A stretch of 23,108 nt of DNA. Origin: JADFNO01 sp965369945 (GTDB lineage: Bacteria > Planctomycetota > Phycisphaerae > Phycisphaerales > SM1A02). How positions within the stretch are numbered: the first letter of the stretch is position 1; the number at the start of each line of letters is the position of its first letter. The notes beneath the pieces are model-generated. The model ran no database searches. It was not told where the DNA came from and saw nothing but the letters and a program-made list of their open reading frames with translations. Location of the stretch: the NCBI GenBank assembly GCA_965369945.1, contig CBDUST010000039.1, positions 1 to 23,108 of the forward strand, read 5' to 3'. The position numbers and the translations under genes were made by a program. Of the stretch, positions 1-7,131 are shown piece after piece.

Positions 1-59
1 CGGATATGGCTGGCGTACAACTCGTGGCGTTTGCGTAGTGGGCTTTCGTGCACCATCAT
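1..59 (-). CDS. Truncated 5' end of an unidentified gene
   Basis: Reading leftwards from an ATG at 59-57 (a second ATG follows directly at 56-54), an open frame of 19 codons runs off the window edge and begins MMVHESPLRKRHELYASHI. A purine-rich ribosome binding site (GGGGAGAG) lies about 8 nt upstream of the ATG, which is the main reason to treat it as a real gene start. The residues SPLRKRHE vaguely recall the N terminus of the aminomethyltransferase/YgfZ group, but far too little is visible to assign it. It is divergent from the M42 peptidase gene, so the roughly 100 bp between them should hold both promoters. Confidence 0.45.
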   Translation of the reverse strand, partial: MMVHESPLRKRHELYASHI

Positions 60-161
60 GCGAGACTCTCCCCAAGATGGTAGGGGATCGCAGCGGATGA
101 GGGGTGGCGACCGATTCGGTCGCGCCAAATACCTCGCCCGAGAACGAAGGAACACAATCAG

Positions 162-1226
162 ATGAACATCAGCCTGCTTCGAAGCCTCTGCGAAACGCCC
201 GGTATCCCCGGCCGAGAGGAACGCGTGCGCGATCTTGTGAAAAAGAACATCAAAGGCCTGTTCGACACGGTCACCACCGACCCGATGGGCTCGTTGATCT
301 GCACGCGCAAACCGACCGCAACCGGAAAGAAACGCAAGACCACGCGCGTGATGGTGGCGGCGCACATGGACGAAATCGGGTTCTATGTCAGGCATGTTGA
401 TGACAAGGGATTTCTTTGGGTCAATCCGGCCGGAGGGTTCGATGCGAGGAATCTGTTTTCTCGGCGGGTATTGGTGGTTGCCAAGGGCGGCGACTTTGAA
501 GGGGTGATGAACCCCGGCGGCAAGCCGATACACATTGCCTCAGCTGAGGATCGAAAGAAAATTCCGGAAACCAGTGAGTTCTTTATTGATCTTGGAATGG
601 ACGCCAAGGCGGTGAAACGCAAGGTGGAAGTGGGAGATTTCGTTGTGATGAACGAGCCGTTCATCGAGCAGCCGCGCAAGGTGGTCTCTAAGGCGCTTGA
701 CAATCGTATTGCGTGCTTTGTTGCAATTGAGGCGGTGACGAAGTTGGCCAAGAGCCGAGCAAAGACCTCGAAACATAGTTGCGAGATTGTGGTGGTGTTT
801 ACCGTGCAGGAAGAAGTGGGATTGCGCGGCGCGACGACTGCGGCGAGCGGGGTCGAGGCGGATATCGGGATCGGCTTGGATACGACGCTGGCCTGTGATA
901 CGCCGGGCGTTCCGGATACGGAGCGCGTGACGAAGCATGGCGACGGGGTGGGGATCATGATCCAGGATTCATCGATGATCGCGGACCATCAGTTGGTGGA
1001 TGATCTTTGCAAGGTGGCCAAGCGGCACAAGATTCCGTACCAACGGTGCATCCTGCCTCGCGGCGGTCAGGATGGCGCAGCGATTCAGAAGTCCGGGGCT
1101 GGCGCGCGAACGGCTGCGGTCGTCTGCGGCACGCGGTATATCCACACCGTGACCGAATCGATTGATAAGAGTGATCTGCAAGCGACGATCGATCTGCTCG
1201 CGGCGTGGTTGGGGACGGTGGGGTGA
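162..1226 (+). CDS. M42 family metallo-aminopeptidase (glutamyl aminopeptidase/FrvX type)
   Basis: 354 aa, the normal length for this family of cytoplasmic di-zinc aminopeptidases, which form large tetrahedral dodecamers and trim peptides from the N terminus. The metal and catalytic residues can be placed in order: AHMDEIG (His68, Asp70), KALDNR (Asp180, bridging), VQEEVGLRG (Glu217 as general base, Glu218 as ligand), GLDTT (Asp240) and YIHT (His328). The start at 162 follows a GAAGGA purine tract about 11 nt upstream and gives the family-typical N terminus LRSLCETPGIPGREE. The gene stands alone: a divergent truncated gene lies upstream, and a repeat-filled gap with a minus-strand ORF lies downstream. 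The family is clear. The exact peptide preference is not visible, because M42 members labelled endoglucanase, deblocking and glutamyl aminopeptidase look alike at this level. Confidence 0.93.
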   Translation: MNISLLRSLCETPGIPGREERVRDLVKKNIKGLFDTVTTDPMGSLICTRKPTATGKKRKTTRVMVAAHMDEIGFYVRHVDDKGFLWVNPAGGFDARNLFSRRVLVVAKGGDFEGVMNPGGKPIHIASAEDRKKIPETSEFFIDLGMDAKAVKRKVEVGDFVVMNEPFIEQPRKVVSKALDNRIACFVAIEAVTKLAKSRAKTSKHSCEIVVVFTVQEEVGLRGATTAASGVEADIGIGLDTTLACDTPGVPDTERVTKHGDGVGIMIQDSSMIADHQLVDDLCKVAKRHKIPYQRCILPRGGQDGAAIQKSGAGARTAAVVCGTRYIHTVTESIDKSDLQATIDLLAAWLGTVG

Positions 1227-1235
1227 GGGGAGGGA

Positions 1236-1266
1236 ACCACAGATGAACACAGATGGACACGGATGG
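1236..1266. repeat. Degenerate tandem ACACAGATGG repeat
   Basis: Directly after the peptidase stop codon there are three imperfect units of about 10-11 bp (ACCACAGATGA, ACACAGATGG, ACACGGATGG). This is a non-coding dispersed repeat of the kind also seen at 18786-18930 in this window. Its function is unknown. Confidence 0.6.
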
Positions 1267-1269
1267 GTG

Positions 1270-1309
1270 GAAACGCCGAAACGCCGAAGCGTCGGAACGT
1301 CGAAATGAG
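1270..1309. repeat. Five 8-bp tandem units (GAAACGCC type)
   Basis: Five consecutive 8-bp units can be read: GAAACGCC, GAAACGCC, GAAGCGTC, GGAACGTC and GAAATGAG, with the last two diverged. It lies in the gap between the peptidase and the small minus-strand ORF. The unit length equals that of the array inside the alpha/beta hydrolase gene at 13171-13210, although the unit sequence differs. Confidence 0.7.
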
Positions 1310-1335
1310 CGGGAGGGACTTGGGGCGAAGTATAA

Positions 1336-1358
1336 AGCCGCGACCGGTGGTCGCGGTT
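1336..1358. repeat. REP-like hairpin (CCGCGACC stem)
   Basis: A perfect 8-bp stem, CCGCGACC at 1338-1345 with GGTCGCGG at 1349-1356, has a 3-nt loop and is extendable by a G-T and an A-T pair. The arm AGCCGCGACC also occurs in the terminal inverted repeat of the RAYT element at 15569-16226, so this may be a solo REP-type sequence. It lies between the 3' ends of two convergent genes, so a terminator role is possible, but no T-tract follows. Confidence 0.5.
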
Positions 1359-1391
1359 AGCGAAGAGCGACGGTTCCGGGGACGCGTCGGT

Positions 1392-1700
1392 TTACCAGGG
1401 TTCCATCGCCATTGTCCAGATCATATAACAAGTCGAACTGAGCCACGTTAGAATTCCGATCACCTCGCCGACAACGCCCACCCGCCACAAGACTGGTCTT
1501 GTCTTCCAGAAGAAATGGAAATGACAAGCTATCGCTATTCCAAAGCCGCAAACACCCGCGGCGATAGCTTGCGAGCCGGTCACTCGATACATGTCTAAGC
1601 CGCCTGACGGCGAGTTGTTTCCGATGATGAAGGCTTCGCCGGTCGCCCAAGAGTAAACGCAATAGAACAAGAGAGCGAGAGGAACCAGGAAACCTCCCAC
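1392..1700 (-). CDS. Small membrane protein of unknown function
   Basis: A 102-codon frame starts at GTG (1700) because an in-frame stop lies 14 codons upstream and no ATG is available. The product is strongly hydrophobic, with about three membrane segments: roughly residues 3-20 (FLVPLALLFYCVYSWATG), 45-65 (AIAAGVCGFGIAIACHFHFF) and 75-97 (VGVVGEVIGILTWLSSTCYMIW). That periodic hydrophobicity is hard to get from a shadow frame. The GTG start abuts the first membrane segment and there is no clear ribosome binding site beyond GGAG-like bases, so the N terminus may be wrong or the gene may be a decayed fragment. I do not recognise a family. Confidence 0.45.
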   Translation of the reverse strand: MGGFLVPLALLFYCVYSWATGEAFIIGNNSPSGGLDMYRVTGSQAIAAGVCGFGIAIACHFHFFWKTRPVLWRVGVVGEVIGILTWLSSTCYMIWTMAMEPW

Positions 1701-1713
1701 GATTTGAATTGTG

Positions 1714-1728
1714 CGGCTCCAAGAGCCG
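1714..1728. repeat. Short perfect hairpin
   Basis: CGGCTC and GAGCCG pair around a 3-nt loop, just upstream of the small membrane ORF. It may be a REP relic or a structured leader. There is no other support for a function. Confidence 0.3.
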
Positions 1729-1868
1729 ACTTCTACGGGTTACTCTCGCATATACCCCGCTCCGGCACCATGTGAATTAGGGACAATCACGTGTGCTGCC
1801 CTGGCTGATAATAGCGTCCCGATTCCATCGGGGGGTGGTCACGCGGCGCGAAGAAGGACGCTGCGCGT

Positions 1869-1885
1869 CACCCGCCAAACGGGTG
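1869..1885 (-). terminator. Possible hairpin terminator of the sigma-factor gene set
   Basis: CACCCG and CGGGTG form a 6-bp stem with a 5-nt loop, about 10 nt beyond the stop of the minus-strand membrane protein ending at 1896. The position suits a transcription terminator, but no U-tract follows on the minus strand. The rest of 1701-1895 shows no convincing gene. Confidence 0.3.
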
Positions 1886-1895
1886 CGTGAAACGA

Positions 1896-2471
1896 TTATT
1901 CGGGATCGGGCGTGTAGCTGGCTGGACGAATGGTTGATCGCAGTGGAAGTCGATTCAACAGGTATTCACCTACGCGCTGGGCATCGCGCGCGAGTGCTCG
2001 GCCTTCATCGTCCAGCGGCTTGTGAACGTACGAAGCGAAGATCGCATCGCTTCGCTGACGAAGATGGAATGTTGGCATGGTATCGATGAACGATCCGCGT
2101 GGAATGGCCACAGCAATATGATCGCTTGGTCTTGTTGAGGTGACGAATCGATCCGCGAGCACGCCCGCAGCGACGATGACCACACAGAGGGCCACTGCGG
2201 CAAACCGTGGTAGACGACGCTGCGATCGGTCGGCGTTGGTCGCAAAGGCGTTCTCATGCAGGGCATCCATCGTGCGTCGATGCATTTGTCGTGAGGGCGT
2301 TACTTCAGCCTGACCGACGTCGTCAGTGAGTCGTTGGTCGACCTCAGCCATTGAACGAGTCCACGCGGCGAATTTCGCGCAGCGCTCAATGCGATTGGCG
2401 ACGAAGCGAGGCGAGTGGCTGCCGTCATCGATCGACTTTAGGAAGAACCATTTTGCAAGCATCGTTCTCAT
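1896..2471 (-). CDS. Single-pass membrane protein, putative anti-sigma partner
   Basis: 191 aa with one clear membrane span at about residues 88-106 (PRFAAVALCVVIVAAGVLA), a basic cytoplasmic half rich in charged helices before it, and a roughly 80-residue exported tail. Its ATG overlaps the stop of the ECF sigma gene by 4 bp (ATGA), so the two are translationally coupled. That gene order and topology are typical of membrane anti-sigma factors, which hold the sigma factor at the membrane until a signal arrives. However, I see no HxxxCxxC zinc-binding motif of the ZAS class, and the sequence matches no family I know. The anti-sigma role is therefore inferred from context and topology only. Confidence 0.7.
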   Translation of the reverse strand: MRTMLAKWFFLKSIDDGSHSPRFVANRIERCAKFAAWTRSMAEVDQRLTDDVGQAEVTPSRQMHRRTMDALHENAFATNADRSQRRLPRFAAVALCVVIVAAGVLADRFVTSTRPSDHIAVAIPRGSFIDTMPTFHLRQRSDAIFASYVHKPLDDEGRALARDAQRVGEYLLNRLPLRSTIRPASYTPDPE

Positions 2472-3127
2472 CGTAAACCTCCCGCCACGCGGGCCGTCGG
2501 TAGCGTGGGTTCCGGCCGCGAGTGCGGCTTGATGCGAACCGACTGACTGATTCCGGAAGTCTGGGTCATTTCGTCAGCGAGGGCTTTGCGGGCCCGAAAC
2601 ATGAGCACGCGAACCGAAACGCGGGTTCGGCCCAGGACGTTGGCAATATCCTGAACTGACATTTGTTCGGAGTAGCGCAGCCAAAGGGCTGTCTGTTGAT
2701 CGCTGTTCAGGACTCGTTGGGCGATCGTCCACAGGTTGGTCTGCGACTCTCGATCAGCGACGATCTGCAACGGATCGGTGGATTGAGCGTGAGCGTTGGT
2801 TGTGGGCTGGTGACGAGCACGTCGTCGAGCCGAGGCCACCTCGTTGGCGGCCAACCGCCGCGCGATGGTGTACAGCCAGGTGGAGAACTCCCAGGTCGGG
2901 TCGTATCGATCGATCGATTGCCACGCCCTCACGAACGCTTCCTGGACAATATCCTCAGCATCCGCAGCGCACGGCACACGTCGCAGAAGGAAGTTGAACA
3001 GCCGCTGTTCGTAGCGCGTCACCAACTCGGTAAACGCGGGCAGCGATTGTTTTTGGGCGCGCAGCGCGAGTTGCCGGCTACTGAGCGCTGAAAGGGCGAT
3101 GAATTGGCCTTGGTTCGTGTTCGTCAT
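2468..3127 (-). CDS. ECF-type RNA polymerase sigma factor
   Basis: 219 aa from the ATG at 3127. A TTG directly upstream (3130) is the longer alternative, and a GGGA purine stretch lies just before both. Region 2 spans about residues 31-100 and contains the core-binding motif DAEDIVQEAFVRAWQ followed by FSTWLYTIARRLAANE, which contacts the -10 element. Region 4 spans about 135-187, with a helix-turn-helix around MSVQDIANVLGRTRVSVRVLMFRARKAL that would read the -35 element. Regions 1.1 and 3 are absent, which defines the ECF (group 4) class. A tail of about 30 residues after region 4, rich in Arg and Pro, is unassigned. It is coupled to a downstream membrane protein and preceded at 52 bp by a secreted-protein gene on the same strand, which could be its target or sensor. 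Confidence 0.92.
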   Translation of the reverse strand: MTNTNQGQFIALSALSSRQLALRAQKQSLPAFTELVTRYEQRLFNFLLRRVPCAADAEDIVQEAFVRAWQSIDRYDPTWEFSTWLYTIARRLAANEVASARRRARHQPTTNAHAQSTDPLQIVADRESQTNLWTIAQRVLNSDQQTALWLRYSEQMSVQDIANVLGRTRVSVRVLMFRARKALADEMTQTSGISQSVRIKPHSRPEPTLPTARVAGGLR

Positions 3128-3179
3128 CAATCCCGTCGTTTGGAGGCGATGGATCGTTGCTCAGGAGCTGCGATCGCTG

Positions 3180-4202
3180 TCAATCTCCTACGCCAAACTG
3201 TGCGCCTTGGCCGGCCAGTTCGAGCAACTTGCAGAGTACTTCAGCTGGCTGCTGCAACTCTAGGCTTATTCGCCTGCCCTCAGCGGTGAAGGTGAGATTT
3301 TGGACGAGTGTCTTGAACGCAGCCGCTTCGTCATCGTTCGGATCAACGGCTAATGTGGCGACCGCTAGCGCGCCTTGGATGATTTGTATAATGGTTGTTG
3401 CTGCTTCAGGCGAATCGGTATTGGCTGAGATGCTCAAGAGAACGTTCCCCTGGGTTTCGCTCAGATTCACAGCCAACCGCTTCGTTTGCTTGAGAAGTTC
3501 AGAGGCAGCCTCGTGCCCAGCCAAGTCTGCGATGTCATCAACGGAAGCAAATAGTATCGAGCCCGGCTTCGGGAATTGTCTCTCGTCACGATTGACATCG
3601 GCGAGGCTCGGCGCGTCGCCTGCCAGAACTCTGATTCCCGCAAATAGCGCGTCGCTATTGTCACTGGCCAGCACGAGACGGCGCGAGTCATCCTCGGTCG
3701 GCCGTTGATAGAGATACCAGCGCGCGTCGCTGTCTTCGTCGGCCCAGGAGTGAATCGTGTACTGAGCGCGGCTGATCTTCTCGTATCGCTGCTCGTCCGC
3801 GGCCAGCTGCTTGATCAAGCCGTCGATGGCGTCGCTCATGACTGCGATCACGACGGCATTTTCGCCAGGTCGGGCCACGGCTCCGACGTTGACCTCCTCA
3901 CCGGTGACTTCAACAGAGACGCCCTTGGCCGGTGGATCGCCGGTGCCGTAGGCGGTCAAGGAATAGATGTCCTTTAGCGGGTTGATGCCGATCTCGGCTT
4001 CCATTTTACTGAGCGGGTTCTCTTCCTGGCTTTGCAGACCCTTGATCAGGCAGGCGCCGAACTCGGAGCTGGTGAGAGCCTCGAGGTCCAGATGAACTAC
4101 CCAGCGGGCTTCGACGGAAACCGCATCCGGGTTGAACCCTCCAGGACAGGCAACCGAGGCGGTAGTCAAAAGAGCAGTTGCGAATGCGGTGAGGTACTTC
4201 AT
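3180..4202 (-). CDS. Secreted protein of unknown function upstream of an ECF sigma factor
   Basis: 340 aa. The N terminus (KYLTAFATALLTTASVACPGG) is a short signal peptide. The Ala-Ser-Val-Ala-Cys stretch leaves open type I cleavage or a weak lipobox at Cys19. The mature part is acidic and alternates hydrophobic strands and helices (residues 30-320), with no catalytic motif or repeat I can name. The overall style resembles planctomycete periplasmic proteins of unknown function. The start has a GGGAGT binding site about 10 nt upstream. It lies 52 bp upstream of the ECF sigma gene on the same strand, so co-transcription is plausible and the protein may work outside the cytoplasm in the same response. 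No function should be assigned from sequence alone. Confidence 0.75.
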   Translation of the reverse strand: MKYLTAFATALLTTASVACPGGFNPDAVSVEARWVVHLDLEALTSSEFGACLIKGLQSQEENPLSKMEAEIGINPLKDIYSLTAYGTGDPPAKGVSVEVTGEEVNVGAVARPGENAVVIAVMSDAIDGLIKQLAADEQRYEKISRAQYTIHSWADEDSDARWYLYQRPTEDDSRRLVLASDNSDALFAGIRVLAGDAPSLADVNRDERQFPKPGSILFASVDDIADLAGHEAASELLKQTKRLAVNLSETQGNVLLSISANTDSPEAATTIIQIIQGALAVATLAVDPNDDEAAAFKTLVQNLTFTAEGRRISLELQQPAEVLCKLLELAGQGAQFGVGD

Positions 4203-4324
4203 CTGGATTGACTCCCGTAGAGGTATGAGATGGCAGCAGTGCTGCGTACGGGCCTTATACGGAACCGGCTTGGCCGACGTTACAGAAATGGCGTCCGGAC
4301 GCGGGATCGGGGCATATCGCAGCG

Positions 4325-4993
4325 TTATTCCGGCTGGCTGCCAATTGCATCCCTGGCGGCCTCCACGAGCTCTCGGATCAAACCCGATCCGAAGCGATCG
4401 TCGTTGGTGCGCTCAGGGTGCCATTGCACACCGAGGTAGAAGGGGCGTTGGTCGTCTTGGATTGCCTCGATCACCCCGTCCGGTGCGGTGGCGACGACGG
4501 TCAGTTGGCCTGGCTCGGTGATCGCCTGTTTATGGTGGCTGTGGACGGTCCCCTGGCCCAGTGGGCCCGAGATCGAATGTTCACGTTTACCCCAATGTTG
4601 ATCGGCCGTTGCGAGCGTGCTTGGCAGGTGCTGGTCGAGTGCGCCGCCGCGATGCAGACCCATCAGTTGCATGCCGAGGCAGATCCCGAGCACGGGTATC
4701 TGCTGACGATCGTCAATGTGTTTCAAGAGCGCCAGCTCGAAAGCTTGGCGCTGGGGCGCGACCGGCTTGGCCAGCTCGTGTGTGGGAATTCCCCAGGTTT
4801 CCATAATCGGGTCGTCGCCGCCAGTGAAGATGATTCCGTCGCACAAGGCCACGAACTTCTCAGCACGTTCGGGCAGGCAGGGAAGGAGAACGGGTACACC
4901 CCCAGCTTGTGCGACGGCTTGGGCGCATTGCGGTCTGGCGCTAAAGCGATGGTCGCTCAGGTCGAGTGTGATTCCGATGACCGGCTGGGGCAT
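4325..4993 (-). CDS. Class I glutamine amidotransferase-like hydrolase (peptidase C26, PuuD-type)
   Basis: 222 aa from the ATG at 4993, which gives the family-typical start MPQPVIGITLD. The open frame continues to a TTG at 5149, but that extension is proline-rich and unlike the family. The catalytic triad is complete: Cys105 in the nucleophile elbow GICLGMQ, then His192 and Glu194 in GVQWHPE. FTGGDDP at about 57-62 and HSHHKQAI at about 151-158 are further family hallmarks. Relatives hydrolyse gamma-glutamyl amides such as gamma-glutamyl-GABA in putrescine breakdown. No polyamine genes are adjacent, so the substrate is open. It is a cytoplasmic enzyme and appears monocistronic, with an upstream gap of about 340 bp. 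Confidence 0.88.
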   Translation of the reverse strand: MPQPVIGITLDLSDHRFSARPQCAQAVAQAGGVPVLLPCLPERAEKFVALCDGIIFTGGDDPIMETWGIPTHELAKPVAPQRQAFELALLKHIDDRQQIPVLGICLGMQLMGLHRGGALDQHLPSTLATADQHWGKREHSISGPLGQGTVHSHHKQAITEPGQLTVVATAPDGVIEAIQDDQRPFYLGVQWHPERTNDDRFGSGLIRELVEAARDAIGSQPE

Positions 4994-5298
4994 GGGTCTA
5001 TGGCGAAGTATCGGATCGGGGTGGGACTGAACGAGATTGTATGGGCTGCTCCAAAAAAGACCGCCGACCGGTTTCACGACGGTGGGGGCAACGTCGGGCG
5101 GGTACCGGTCGGCGATAGAAGGAAGGAGGAGAGGAGGATGGGTTGTCAAAGCCCTAAGGCTTCATTGGTTTTTTCGCATTCGGTGGTCTTCGGTTTCACT
5201 GTCTCGTGTCATTTCACGCAAAAACCCTCCCCATACCGGCTGCCGGCCGCCTACAGTGGCTTGATTGCGTCGGCGGGACGGCTATCCTGACCCTCGCA
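4994..5298. other. Intergenic stretch without a convincing gene
   Basis: The left half is the in-frame extension of the amidotransferase (to a TTG at 5149) and is probably untranslated leader. The right half holds a purine run, GGAAGGAGGAGAGGAGG, around 5120-5138, which on the minus strand is a polypyrimidine tract. I see no RNA gene or clear promoter hexamers. Divergent promoters for the amidotransferase and rpsR should lie here. Confidence 0.4.
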
Positions 5299-5316
5299 TC
5301 ACCCTGATTAGGGTGA
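5299..5316 (+). promoter_or_regulatory. Leader hairpin before rpsR
   Basis: A perfect 7-bp stem (TCACCCT with AGGGTGA) and 4-nt loop lies 20 nt upstream of the bS18 start codon. No other Shine-Dalgarno-like stretch lies near the ATG except the 3' arm GGGTGAGA itself, so folding could mask the only candidate ribosome binding site. This may be an autoregulatory element, but it is only a structural observation. Confidence 0.45.
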
Positions 5317-5336
5317 GACCTGGACTCGCTTGCACC

Positions 5337-5600
5337 ATGGCCGAAAGACAACGAAGCTCATCCAGTCACTCCTTTCGTCCGAGCCCGCGGCGGTCCGGTT
5401 GCATTCAGGTCGGTCCGGGCGGGCGACTGTTCGCCGACTACAAGCGATCGGACGAGCTACGCCGATTGATGACGCCCAATGGCAAGATCTATTCGCGTAA
5501 GCGCTCCGGAGCCTCGGCCAAGGAGCAACGCCTGATTGCGACGGCGATCAAGCGAGCCCGGTATATGGGTCTGCTGCCATATACGAGCGCGACGCTCTAA
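5337..5600 (+). CDS. rpsR: 30S ribosomal protein bS18 (stand-alone copy)
   Basis: 87 aa from the ATG at 5337, giving MAERQRSSSS. The open frame continues upstream to 5265, but that part is unlike S18. The core is unmistakable: FADYKRSDELRRLM, then NGKIYSRKRSGASAKEQRLI, then AIKRARYMGLLPYT, matching the bacterial S18 fold that binds S6 and 16S rRNA on the platform of the small subunit. The N-terminal tail is longer and Ser/Arg-rich, and only one Cys (Cys22) is present, so it is not a zinc-binding form. In most bacteria rpsR sits between rpsF/ssb and rplI. Here its neighbours are an amidotransferase and a TPR gene, so it may be a relocated single copy or a second paralogue. The main S18 locus is not visible. 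Confidence 0.9.
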   Translation: MAERQRSSSSHSFRPSPRRSGCIQVGPGGRLFADYKRSDELRRLMTPNGKIYSRKRSGASAKEQRLIATAIKRARYMGLLPYTSATL

Positions 5601-5625
5601 GAGGGCAGCTCGTACCGGCCGACAG

Positions 5626-5650
5626 AGGTGCTGCACTTGAAGCCGCACCT
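5626..5650. terminator. Possible hairpin between convergent rpsR and TPR genes
   Basis: AGGTGC and GCACCT can pair over a 13-nt loop in the 63-bp gap between the two convergent 3' ends. The long loop and lack of a T-tract make it weak. Confidence 0.3.
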
Positions 5651-5663
5651 TGCAAATCGAGTA

Positions 5664-7019
5664 TCAACGGCGTGATGGGCGTAAGCGTTGCCACGGTCGT
5701 TTCATTGCGCGGCCCAGCCACGCCAGGTACAGCTTCATTCGCAACCGGCGCAAGCCGTGGTCATGTCGATCAACACGAAGACCGCCCGCGATCCAGCCGG
5801 CAGCGAGTCGAAGTCGGCCCTGTTCCAGCGCGGCCAGTGCGAGGTTGTGCATGGCGATGATGCACCGTCCATCGAGCCGGACGGCCCTGCGCGAGGCGAC
5901 CACTCCGCCATCTCGATCATTGGAACGGAAGCGAGATCGAGCGAGATTCAACCACAGCTGCACGTCGCGGCCGTCGTCGGATATCGCCTGCTCAAAGACC
6001 TCGCCCGCCTGTGCCGGCATCCCCGCCTCAAGGAGCAGTTTCCCGAACCAGGGCAGATCGGTGCGATGCGTGTCGTCCACTGCCGCCCGAGGGAGATCTA
6101 ACTCCTCGATGAAGTGCCGACCGGCCTCATCGACACGGCCACGGCGTAAGAGCACCTCTCCCAGAGCCAGGCGAATCTGCGGGAACTCCGGATCGAGTCT
6201 GAAAACCAGCTCGAACTCGAGATGAGCTTGCTCGTACCGTCGTGCGGCCAACGCGATGCCGCCAAGCCGATGGTGCGCATCGACGTTGGCCGGCTCGAGC
6301 TCCAGGACGCGACGGAACTTCTCTGCCGCTTCAGGTCTGCGTCCCAGCTCCATCAGCAGTTCACCATAGTCCAGCAGCGTCTCGATATTGCCCGGGTCGG
6401 TGCGAAGGTCGCGAAGAAACATCTGCAATGCGCGGCGATGGCGGTCGGTCGCCGCATACACCGATCCGAGCCGGGCGCGTAGGCGTGGAATAGAGGGGTC
6501 GAGTCGCAAGGCCTCACGCAGACACCATTCGGCCCGGTCATAATCCTCGCGCTGCATCAGACTCTCAGCCATGGTCGCCAGGCAATGAGGGCTGGGCTCG
6601 GGCAACGCCTGCTGAGCGAGATAGAATGCTGTCTCCGCTTCGTCATGTTCCCCCAGCCGCAGATGACTTTCGATCAGCTGTGCGTAAGCCGGCTCGAATT
6701 GAGGATCGATTTGCAGCGACTGGTGGAGTAACTCGACAGCCCGCTCGAACTGTCCGAGCCGATTGGCCACGGCCCCAGCGGCCATCAGAGGATCGACTTG
6801 GCCGGGCATCAGGGCGATGGTTCGGTCATAGCAGGCCAGGGCTTCAGATTCGCGCCCGGTAGCCTCGAGCGTCAACCCGAGGTTGAAATGCCATTCACCC
6901 TGATGCGGATTGAGCGAGAGGGCCTTGCGGAGTTCCGCCTCGGCCTCCGCCCAGCGACCTCGCTCATACATCTCCAGCGCCCGATCGGCGTGTTCTTCAG
7001 CGTCGAGCCATTCGCTCAT
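5664..7019 (-). CDS. TPR-repeat protein
   Basis: 451 aa from the ATG at 7019, chosen because GGGAG sits about 8 nt upstream and the first TPR begins there (MSEWLDAEEHADRALEMYERG). The frame is open to 7304 but the extra part overlaps the divergent gene and is not TPR-like. Around eleven to twelve 34-residue tetratricopeptide repeats fill residues 5-430, with the usual W/L-G-Y/F-A-P pattern, for example WAEAEAELRKALSLNP, EALACYDRTIALMP, YDRAEWCLREALRLDPS and PEAAEKFRRVLELEPAN. There is no signal peptide or membrane span, so it is probably a cytoplasmic scaffold. The C terminus is basic (MKRPWQRLRPSRR). It is divergent from the HEAT-repeat lipoprotein gene across 112 bp, so the two may share control. 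The partner protein is unknown. Confidence 0.85.
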   Translation of the reverse strand: MSEWLDAEEHADRALEMYERGRWAEAEAELRKALSLNPHQGEWHFNLGLTLEATGRESEALACYDRTIALMPGQVDPLMAAGAVANRLGQFERAVELLHQSLQIDPQFEPAYAQLIESHLRLGEHDEAETAFYLAQQALPEPSPHCLATMAESLMQREDYDRAEWCLREALRLDPSIPRLRARLGSVYAATDRHRRALQMFLRDLRTDPGNIETLLDYGELLMELGRRPEAAEKFRRVLELEPANVDAHHRLGGIALAARRYEQAHLEFELVFRLDPEFPQIRLALGEVLLRRGRVDEAGRHFIEELDLPRAAVDDTHRTDLPWFGKLLLEAGMPAQAGEVFEQAISDDGRDVQLWLNLARSRFRSNDRDGGVVASRRAVRLDGRCIIAMHNLALAALEQGRLRLAAGWIAGGLRVDRHDHGLRRLRMKLYLAWLGRAMKRPWQRLRPSRR

Positions 7020-7131
7020 GAGTGGACGCTCCCGCAGGTCGTTGCTTTGGGTTGCTTCACTGCCGAGATGTAGCCGATACGATTCAACACCATGCCATGG
7101 TACTACTGTAGTCTGGCTCCGGCAGTGCGAC

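Noticed and set aside
1357..1722. 121-codon minus-strand frame overlapping the small membrane ORF in another frame
   Set aside because: Its product is arginine-rich and shadow-like, whereas the frame ending at 1392 encodes periodic membrane segments.
4994..5149. N-terminal extension of the glutamine amidotransferase to a TTG
   Set aside because: The family begins at the P-V-I-G-I-T strand. The extension is proline-rich without homology-like features, and TTG is a weak start.
6910..7131. N-terminal extension of the HEAT-repeat protein
   Set aside because: It overlaps the divergent TPR gene, is Ser/Arg-rich shadow sequence, and would bury the lipoprotein signal peptide that begins at 7132.
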